Shown here piece after piece: positions 57,514 through 64,000 of a DNA stretch of 64,000 bases. Positions within the stretch are counted from its first letter, which is position 1; each line of letters starts with the position of its first letter. The notes beneath the pieces were generated by a model, which worked only from the letters and a program-made list of their open reading frames with translations, was not told the DNA's origin and ran no database searches. Both the position numbers and the translations under genes were made by a program. Source of the stretch: Shewanella insulae (GTDB taxonomy: Bacteria > Pseudomonadota > Gammaproteobacteria > Enterobacterales > Shewanellaceae); assembly GCF_009831655.1 (NCBI RefSeq), contig NZ_WRPA01000012.1, positions 1 through 64,000 on the forward strand. Reading direction: 5' to 3'.

Positions 57514-57868
57514 TCACATTCTTACTATTGTAGTTTCGATTCTATAGCTTACTATTTTTAATCGACTTTTCTCAAATTATCATTGTCTTTAAATCGAGGC
57601 TATAACGGCCGATATGGCTATATTTAGCTATGCAGCTTCAGCAATTTGACTGACTTCTTTGTTTTATTTTCTGAGTTGGACGAAATTACAGCTTATCTCT
57701 TGGTTGGCAAATAGGCTTCTGAGCTGGTGTATTTATTGTGCCAGATCAAACTAACTTCATTCTCTGGTGTTTGAGCGGAATCTATTGGCGATTAAAAGTT
57801 CAAATATCGAATATGCTTAGGCATAGGGTGACTCGCCCGAGTGATGAGATTTGTTAAGGAGACTCCAG
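57514..57868. other. intergenic region upstream of nnr
   Basis: About 355 nt of AT-rich DNA between a terminator and the nnr start, expected to carry the promoter of the nnr-tsaE-amiB-mutL-miaA run. No gene, repeat or known operator is recognised. Confidence 0.5.
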
Positions 57869-59347
57869 ATGTTGTTTAGTGACGGGCAGCTGCCATCGGC
57901 CTTATATACGGCGCAGATGATTCGCGACGCCGAAACGCGCTTGATCGCGTCCGGTGATTCTAACCTTTGTCAGTTGATCGACAGCGCAGGACAGTCGGCC
58001 TTCGAGCTGCTGCAACGAGAGAGCAAGCTCAATAGTAAAATTTTGGTGTTGGCGGGCTATGGTAACAATGGTGCCGACGCCTATATCTGCGCGACCTTGC
58101 TGCTCGAATCGGGTTGTGACGTCGCCCTCTATGCCGTGGAGCGCGCCGAGCCAGGTGAGGGGATCAGCTATGCCAAGGCGGCCTTTCTGGCGGCGGGCGG
58201 TCATCAGTTGTCAGATTATCAAGAGGCGCTCAAGGAGGCCGAAGTCGTCGTCGACGGTCTGTTAGGCACTGGAGTTAAGGGGGAGCTGCGTGCGCCTTTT
58301 GCCGAGATGATCACAACCCTCAACAGCTATAGCCACTGGGTTTTATCCTTAGATGTGCCGTCGGGTATCGATGTGGATACAGGTGCGGGTCAGTTAGCGG
58401 TCAAGGCCGATGTGACTCTGACCTTTGGCGCACCGAAACAGGGGCTAATCACGGGAAAGGCCAGGGACTGTGTAGGGCGTCTCTGGTTTGCCGACATTGG
58501 CCTGCAGGATTATCTGCCGGAATCCAAGGTGCTTAACATTGCTCATAGGCAGACAGACCTGGGATTGCCTGCCAGGGCACAGAACAGTCACAAGGGGGCC
58601 TGCGGTAAGGTGACCGTTATCGGTGGAGATATCGGCATGGCGGGGGCGCCGCGACTGGCCGCAGAAAGTTGCCTGCGGGCGGGAGCCGGCCTGGTGGCAG
58701 TGATCTCAAGACCCGAGCATCTGACCGTGGTCAATTCGGGCAGACCGGAAATCATGTTCTGGGGCTGCGAGTTGGTGGATATGGAGGTGTACCAACGTTT
58801 GGGGTGGGCCGACATTCTGCTAATCGGTCCTGGGCTGGGGAAACGTGACTGGGGCTACAACCTGCTTAAGGCGACGGGTCTTAGCGACAAGCCCTGTGTC
58901 ATGGATGCCGATGCACTTAACTTGCTGGCGCTCGAGCCGTCGCGTCAGAGCAACTGGGTATTGACTCCCCATAGCGGCGAGGCCGCTAGATTATTGGGGA
59001 TCAGTATTGCCGAGGTGGAGGCAGATCGCTTCGCCGCCGTCTATGCCTTACAGGCCAAATATGGTGGTGTGGTGGTGCTTAAGGGTGCTGGAACCCTGAT
59101 TTATGATGGCAAGGTGTGCCATGTGGCGCCTGTGGGGAATCCTGGGCTCGCCAGTGGTGGCAGCGGCGACGTGTTAGGCGGCATCATTGCCGCTTTGATG
59201 GCTCAGGGCATGCCTAAGATGGATGCGGCCAGCGCCGGGGTGGTGGTTCACGGTGCAGCGGCGGATCTGGCTGCGAAAGATGGCGAGCGAGGCATGCTGG
59301 CCTGCGATTTATTTGGCCACATACGCGCCCTGGTCGATAAGATATAG
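57869..59347 (+). CDS. nnr: bifunctional NAD(P)H-hydrate epimerase / ADP-dependent dehydratase
   Basis: Repairs hydrated NADH and NADPH. ATG 57869 (MLFSDGQLPSALYTAQMIR) has AAGGAGA upstream and gives 492 residues. The N-terminal YjeF epimerase domain (1-215) has GYGNNGADAYICA and SLDVPSGIDVDTG. The C-terminal kinase-like dehydratase domain (230-490) has KGACGKVTVIGGDIGMAGA and the NPGLASGGSGDVLGG nucleotide loop. It starts the conserved order through miaA. Confidence 0.96.
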   Translation: MLFSDGQLPSALYTAQMIRDAETRLIASGDSNLCQLIDSAGQSAFELLQRESKLNSKILVLAGYGNNGADAYICATLLLESGCDVALYAVERAEPGEGISYAKAAFLAAGGHQLSDYQEALKEAEVVVDGLLGTGVKGELRAPFAEMITTLNSYSHWVLSLDVPSGIDVDTGAGQLAVKADVTLTFGAPKQGLITGKARDCVGRLWFADIGLQDYLPESKVLNIAHRQTDLGLPARAQNSHKGACGKVTVIGGDIGMAGAPRLAAESCLRAGAGLVAVISRPEHLTVVNSGRPEIMFWGCELVDMEVYQRLGWADILLIGPGLGKRDWGYNLLKATGLSDKPCVMDADALNLLALEPSRQSNWVLTPHSGEAARLLGISIAEVEADRFAAVYALQAKYGGVVVLKGAGTLIYDGKVCHVAPVGNPGLASGGSGDVLGGIIAALMAQGMPKMDAASAGVVVHGAAADLAAKDGERGMLACDLFGHIRALVDKI

Positions 59348-59447
59348 TTTCAGCATTAAAATACAGTAATGTTTGTTTAGATAAACGCCGGTTTGGGTTA
59401 AAGTATCTGGCTCAAAAAAGGATTGTCCTTGATTAGCGATAGATACG

Positions 59448-59921
59448 ATGACATCAGTAAAAGTTTATCTTGAAAATGAAGCAGAAACCGTTAGCTTAGG
59501 CCAAAGGCTAGCCAGTGCGATAAAGCCGCCATTGACCCTCTATCTGAGTGGAGAGCTGGGGGCGGGAAAAACGACCTTTAGTCGGGGCCTCATTCAGAGC
59601 CTGGGACATAAGGGGGCGGTGAAGAGTCCGACCTATACGCTGGTTGAGCCTTATGAGCTAGGTGATATTGATGTGTATCATTTTGATCTTTATAGATTAA
59701 GCGATCCAGAAGAGCTCGAGTTTATGGGGATTAGAGACTACTTTACCGACTCGAGCCTATGCATTGTCGAGTGGCCGGATAAGGGAGTAGGCCTCTTGCC
59801 CGAGGCGGATCTGGCGATCCATATTCAATATCATCAACAGGGCCGAGAGGTCATGCTGACGGCGCACTCGAGCGCCGGAGAGATTTTGTTAGATAGTTTA
59901 CATAATAATGATAAGAACTGA
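59448..59921 (+). CDS. tsaE: tRNA threonylcarbamoyladenosine biosynthesis ATPase TsaE
   Basis: A 157-residue P-loop ATPase required for t6A37 formation with TsaB, TsaC and TsaD. Walker A is [13 protein letters not shown] (about 34-46), followed by [27 protein letters not shown] and CIVEWPDKG, all typical of the family. Its end overlaps amiB by 14 nt, implying translational coupling. Confidence 0.96.
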   Translation: MTSVKVYLENEAETVSLGQRLASAIKPPLTLYLSGELGAGKTTFSRGLIQSLGHKGAVKSPTYTLVEPYELGDIDVYHFDLYRLSDPEELEFMGIRDYFTDSSLCIVEWPDKGVGLLPEADLAIHIQYHQQGREVMLTAHSSAGEILLDSLHNNDKN

Positions 59922-61227
59922 ATCACTAATAAAACGCCTATTATTGATAGCTTTACTATGTATTCCTTCCATGGCCTATAGTGCAAATAAACTGGAAGGG
60001 GTACGTATATGGGCGGCGCCAGAGTCGACGCGGGTGGTGTTTGATCTGCGCGAGCCGCCAAAATATTCCCATTTCACCCTCACCAGCCCCTACCGCCTGG
60101 TGGTGGATCTAACGACCACGGCGACTGGGCTCAATCTGAGTAAGATACAGAACAACAGCAAGTTGGTTAAGCGGGTGCGTATCAGCAAGCCGCCGAAGAA
60201 GGGGACTCTGAGACTGGTGATCGACCTGGTGAAGCCCGCTAAGGCTAACCTCTTCGCCTTGTCGCCCACGGCGCCCTATGGCAATCGTCTGGTGGTGGAT
60301 CTCGAAGGGGGAAATCAGAGTCCTAAGAAGGTAAAGGTAGAGCCAGAGCAGGCGCTTAGAGACATCATAGTGGCCATCGACGCTGGCCATGGCGGCGACG
60401 ATCCCGGCTCTATTGGTCCTTCCGGCACCTATGAGAAGAAGGTAGCGCTGCAGATTGCCAAGAAGGTGGAGGCCAAGATCAATGCCACGCCAGGCATGCG
60501 CGCCATCATGACACGTTCCGGTGACTATTTCGTCAATCTGAATAAACGCTCCGAGATCGCCCGTAACAGCAAGGCCGATCTCTTGGTGTCTATTCACGCC
60601 GATGCCTTTACCTCGCCCCAGCCTAGAGGCGCCTCGGTTTGGGTGCTATCGATGCGCCGGGCCAACAGTGAGATCGGTCGCTGGTTAGAGCAGAAGGAGA
60701 AGCATTCTGAGCTGCTGGGCGGTGCCGGTGAGATCATCCAGAACGCGGATAACGAACAGTATCTGGCCATGACCCTGCTGGACATGTCGATGGACAGATC
60801 CATGGCGATCAGCCATAACATCGCCGGCGACGTGCTGTCGAATCTGGGTAAGGTCACACGTCTGCATAAACATAAGCCGGAGGCTGCCAGCCTGGCGGTG
60901 CTTAAGTCGCCGGATATTCCTTCTATCCTGGTGGAAACGGGTTTTATCTCTAATCATAGAGAAGAGCGGTTATTGAACCAGCGGGATCACCAGAACAATA
61001 TCGCCAAAGCCGTCCATAAGGGGGTGGTGCGCTATTTCGAGAATAATCCACCGGCGCACACCTTGATGGCCAGCAAACGAGGTATCAAGCATAAGGTAGT
61101 GGCCGGCGAATCATTGTCTGTGATCGCCCACCGTTATCAGGTCTCGGTCGCCAGCATCAAGAAGGCCAATAAGCTCAAGTCCAACACCGTCTACATTGGA
61201 CAGAAGCTGATCATTCCCCGGGCCTAA
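59908..61227 (+). CDS. amiB: N-acetylmuramoyl-L-alanine amidase, AmiB/AmiC type
   Basis: A periplasmic zinc amidase that splits septal peptidoglycan during daughter-cell separation; 439 residues. The signal peptide ends near MAYSANK (residue 26). An AMIN domain (about 28-125) for septal targeting is followed by an Amidase_3 domain (about 152-370) with [18 protein letters not shown] and the catalytic VETGFISN. One C-terminal LysM domain (about 395-438, [17 protein letters not shown]) is present. Position between tsaE and mutL marks it as the amiB orthologue. Confidence 0.95.
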   Translation: MIRTESLIKRLLLIALLCIPSMAYSANKLEGVRIWAAPESTRVVFDLREPPKYSHFTLTSPYRLVVDLTTTATGLNLSKIQNNSKLVKRVRISKPPKKGTLRLVIDLVKPAKANLFALSPTAPYGNRLVVDLEGGNQSPKKVKVEPEQALRDIIVAIDAGHGGDDPGSIGPSGTYEKKVALQIAKKVEAKINATPGMRAIMTRSGDYFVNLNKRSEIARNSKADLLVSIHADAFTSPQPRGASVWVLSMRRANSEIGRWLEQKEKHSELLGGAGEIIQNADNEQYLAMTLLDMSMDRSMAISHNIAGDVLSNLGKVTRLHKHKPEAASLAVLKSPDIPSILVETGFISNHREERLLNQRDHQNNIAKAVHKGVVRYFENNPPAHTLMASKRGIKHKVVAGESLSVIAHRYQVSVASIKKANKLKSNTVYIGQKLIIPRA

Positions 61228-61236
61228 GGAGCCAAG

Positions 61237-63132
61237 ATGACCATTAGAATTTTGCCTCCTCAACTGGCTAACCAAATAGCCGCCGGGGAGGTGGTCGAGC
61301 GCCCCGCCTCGGTGATCAAGGAGCTGGTGGAGAACAGTCTGGATGCTGGTGCGACCCGGGTCGATATCGAGATCGACAAGGGTGGCAGCAAGCTGATTAA
61401 GATCACCGACAATGGCTCAGGCATCCCTAAGGAGGAACTGAGTCTTGCCCTGTCCCGTCATGCCACCTCTAAGCTGGCCTCGCTAGACGATCTCGATGCC
61501 ATCCTAAGCTTTGGTTTTCGCGGTGAGGCACTGGCCAGTATCAGTTCGGTATCCCGCCTGACGTTGACTTCCCGCACCCAGGAGCAGAGCGAAGCCTGGC
61601 AGGCCTATGCCGAAGGCTCCGAGATGGCGGTCAGGGTGATCCCTGCGGCGCATCCTGTGGGCTCAACCGTCGAGGCGGCGGATCTCTTCTTCAATACGCC
61701 AGCCAGACGCCGCTTCTTAAAGAGTGATAAGACAGAATTTACCCATATCGATGAGTGGCTTAAGCGTATAGCCTTAGTGCGCCGTGACATTCACTTTACC
61801 CTCAAGCACAACGGTAAACAGGTGCGTAACTACCGCCCGGCCAAGACTGAGGCTCAGTATCTACTGCGCCTGGGGCAGGTTGGCGGTAAGGCCTTTGCCG
61901 ACAGTGCACTCAGGGTAGATTGTGAGCATAACGGCCTGAGCCTCAGCGGCTATATTCAGTCGCCACTTAGCGGTTTGGCGGTAGGCGATACCCAATATTT
62001 TTATGTTAATGGCCGCCTGGTGCGCGACCGCCTGGTCAATCATGCTGTGCGTCAGGCATTTGCCCAGCAGCTGCAGGGGGAGCAGGTCGCCTTCGTTCTC
62101 ATGTTGAACCTGGATCCTCATCAGGTGGATGTCAACGTGCACCCGGCCAAGCATGAGGTGCGCTTCCACGAGAGCCGTTATGTCCATGACTTTATCCTGC
62201 AGGCGCTGGAATCAGCGCTGCGAGAGTCCAGCGAGTTAGCCTTCGACGGCGTCCCGGCTGCACAGGGAGCTAGTGAGGAGGCCTCTGGCTCCTATATTCG
62301 TCCGCTACAGCCTCAGCAAAGTGATTCTGAAAGTAATCAGATTGCCTATAGCGAGACGGAAGAGCATGGAAAAAGACTCGCAAATGAACACCCAGCCTAT
62401 GGCGAGCACCAAGCTGGTCGCCAAGCAGGTGGACAGAGAGTGCAAGAGGCACAGATGAGCAGCTACGGCGGTAGTCAGTTTGCCGGGCGTGGGCGCAACT
62501 ATGCTAGCGCCGAGTTGCCCAGTCAGGCGGTGGTCGATAGTTATGCCCAGCTGATGACCACGCCTGGCGTGACGGGTCAGGGAAATCAGCCGCGCGGCAA
62601 TCATCTTCCCCCTATGCCACAGGTCCTCGATGGTCGATATTGGCTCTTGGTCAGGGGAAGCGAGCTTGCTTTGTTGAGCCTTTGCTGTACGGCGCGTGAG
62701 CTAAACCGTCGCGAGATTGAAGCCAAGTTGGATGCGGGACTGGTTGGGCAGCCACTCTTGATGCCCGTATCGGTCAAGGTGGATGAAGATTGGCAACAAA
62801 CCCTGGCCGAGAGAGAGCTTTTAATCAGAAAATTGGGCTTAGAGCTAACTATTCGTCTCGGCCAGTTGATAATTAAAAAAGTGCCCCCATATCTAAGGCA
62901 GAGTCAGCTGGCGAGTGTGATCCCCGAGTTGCTTCAGTGGATACGCTTCGAAGAGCCATCCAGCGATGCGCTGGTTAACTGGTTGGTAAACCAGTCGGGC
63001 GAGCAATTTAATTCGGCGAGTCGGCTATGGGATGAGCTCATGGGGCTTCCCGAGTCGCAGCTGCAAGAAATTTTATCTATGGCCAAGGTGATGCCTTGGC
63101 AAGAGTGGTTAGGTGAGCAAACGAGTGAATAG
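61237..63132 (+). CDS. mutL: DNA mismatch repair protein MutL
   Basis: A GHKL ATPase coupling MutS mismatch recognition to MutH and UvrD; 631 residues. N-terminal motifs are [32 protein letters not shown] and [12 protein letters not shown] variable Gln/Ser-rich linker (about 335-440) leads to the C-terminal dimerisation domain. The DQHA-x2-E endonuclease motif found in MutH-less bacteria is absent, as expected for a methyl-directed system. It overlaps miaA by 8 nt. Confidence 0.97.
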   Translation: MTIRILPPQLANQIAAGEVVERPASVIKELVENSLDAGATRVDIEIDKGGSKLIKITDNGSGIPKEELSLALSRHATSKLASLDDLDAILSFGFRGEALASISSVSRLTLTSRTQEQSEAWQAYAEGSEMAVRVIPAAHPVGSTVEAADLFFNTPARRRFLKSDKTEFTHIDEWLKRIALVRRDIHFTLKHNGKQVRNYRPAKTEAQYLLRLGQVGGKAFADSALRVDCEHNGLSLSGYIQSPLSGLAVGDTQYFYVNGRLVRDRLVNHAVRQAFAQQLQGEQVAFVLMLNLDPHQVDVNVHPAKHEVRFHESRYVHDFILQALESALRESSELAFDGVPAAQGASEEASGSYIRPLQPQQSDSESNQIAYSETEEHGKRLANEHPAYGEHQAGRQAGGQRVQEAQMSSYGGSQFAGRGRNYASAELPSQAVVDSYAQLMTTPGVTGQGNQPRGNHLPPMPQVLDGRYWLLVRGSELALLSLCCTARELNRREIEAKLDAGLVGQPLLMPVSVKVDEDWQQTLAERELLIRKLGLELTIRLGQLIIKKVPPYLRQSQLASVIPELLQWIRFEEPSSDALVNWLVNQSGEQFNSASRLWDELMGLPESQLQEILSMAKVMPWQEWLGEQTSE

Positions 63133-64000
63133 CGAGAGTCAGCCGACAATTATTACCCTGATGGGGCCGACGGCGTCGGGCAAGACGGCCCTTGCGATGG
63201 CGTTGGCCGAGCAGCATAACTGCGAGATCATCTCGGTCGACTCGGCGCTCATCTATAGAGGAATGGATATTGGCAGCGCAAAACCGACTCAGGAAGAGCT
63301 GAGTCGTGCGCCCCATCGTTTGATCGATATTCGCGATCCCAGCGAGAGCTATTCCGCGGCAGATTTTCGCAGCGATGCCATCAAGCATATCGAAGCGATC
63401 TTAGCCGCGGGCAAGACTCCCTTGTTAGTCGGCGGCACCATGCTCTATTTCAAGGCGCTGCTAGAGGGGCTGTCACCATTGCCATCGGCGGATGAGGCGA
63501 TTCGGGCCGAGATAGCCAAAGAGGTTGAAACCAAGGGCTGGCAGGCATTGCATGATGAACTGCGACGCGTGGATCCTGTATCGGCAGAGCGGATCCATCC
63601 TAACGACCCTCAGCGTTTGTCACGGGCCCTGGAGGTATATCGCATTAGCGGTAAGAGTCTGACAGAGTTAACTCAGGTGAAGGCCGATGCCTTACCCTAT
63701 AAGGTGGTGCAGTTTGGTATCGCACCGAAAGATCGCAAAGTGCTACACCTTGCTATAGCAGAAAGATTCAAATTAATGTTAAATCAAGGTTTCATCGAAG
63801 AGGTGCAGCGGCTCAAGGCGCGAGCGGATCTGCACTTAGACCTACCTTCGATGAGATGTGTCGGATATCGCCAGGTGTGGCAGTATCTCGATGGGGAATT
63901 TGACTATGATACTATGGTCGAAAAATCCATAGTTGCGACTAGGCAATTGGCCAAGCGTCAATTAACATGGTTGCGAGGCTGGGCTGACCTAAATTGGCTG
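63125..64000 (+). CDS. miaA: tRNA dimethylallyltransferase (partial, cut by window end)
   Basis: Adds the isopentenyl group to A37 of UNN-reading tRNAs. GTG 63125 lies inside the end of mutL and opens 292 codons still in frame at the window edge. The P-loop GPTASGKT is followed by [29 protein letters not shown] and RCVGYRQVW (tRNA and prenyl-donor contacts). Order mutL-miaA is conserved; hfq would be expected next. Confidence 0.95.
   Translation, partial: MNSESQPTIITLMGPTASGKTALAMALAEQHNCEIISVDSALIYRGMDIGSAKPTQEELSRAPHRLIDIRDPSESYSAADFRSDAIKHIEAILAAGKTPLLVGGTMLYFKALLEGLSPLPSADEAIRAEIAKEVETKGWQALHDELRRVDPVSAERIHPNDPQRLSRALEVYRISGKSLTELTQVKADALPYKVVQFGIAPKDRKVLHLAIAERFKLMLNQGFIEEVQRLKARADLHLDLPSMRCVGYRQVWQYLDGEFDYDTMVEKSIVATRQLAKRQLTWLRGWADLNWL

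Overview
The window looks like chromosome of a marine Shewanella or close relative. The case rests on an octaheme tetrathionate-reductase-like cytochrome with its own porin and monoheme partner, a MetJ-controlled methionine region, and gammaproteobacterial gene orders (nudF-DUF1249-cpdA-yqiA-parE-parC, psd-rsgA-orn, nnr-tsaE-amiB-mutL-miaA). Genus level is an inference from gene content and order; no database was consulted. No phage, insertion sequence, integrase or CRISPR array is visible.

Layout. 1-5955 (minus): a type I secretion operon, reading ABC transporter, second ABC transporter, HlyD-type adaptor, then the first 292 codons of a substrate that runs off the left edge through a Gly-Thr hexanucleotide array. 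6284-9902 (minus): monoheme cytochrome, outer-membrane porin, octaheme cytochrome. 10409-12411: TraF-like barrel protein and a convergent TauE/SafE permease. 12489-17770: metJ, divergent metB-metL, then metF, with MetJ operators at both promoters. 17977-21318: a CWC protein, an RcsF-like lipoprotein and three tandem paralogous exported Sel1-repeat proteins. 21546-31089: FAD oxidoreductase, deaD, M28 peptidase, uvrA, yajR, ssb. 31296-33634: dusA, then a small-gene operon resembling the phage-shock system behind a sigma54-type promoter. 33648-38054: enoyl-CoA isomerase-like protein, copper chaperone, DUF2333, outer-membrane protein, tolC. 38339-46413: nudF to parC, with an exported PQQ-dehydrogenase-like gene between parE and parC. 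46492-55735: bfd with a Fur box, hydroxyacid dehydrogenase, GDPD, MscM-like channel, EamA transporter, psd, rsgA, orn. 55766-56556: a tRNA-Gly(GCC) array with four intact and three damaged copies. 56947-64000: an unrecognised helical protein, then nnr, tsaE, amiB, mutL and the start of miaA.

How the parts work together. The secretion operon should export its low-complexity substrate through an asymmetric pair of half-transporters, presumably using the TolC encoded at 36729-38054. The cytochrome operon looks like a respiratory branch. The met block makes homoserine (MetL), cystathionine (MetB) and methyl-tetrahydrofolate (MetF) under MetJ. CpdA, NudF and YqiA are housekeeping hydrolases next to topoisomerase IV. 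The points most worth a second look are the degenerate ABC pair, the sigma54/psp-like operon, the triplicated Sel1-repeat family, the damaged tRNA-Gly copies that share insertions, and several short 15-18 bp tandem repeats between genes.
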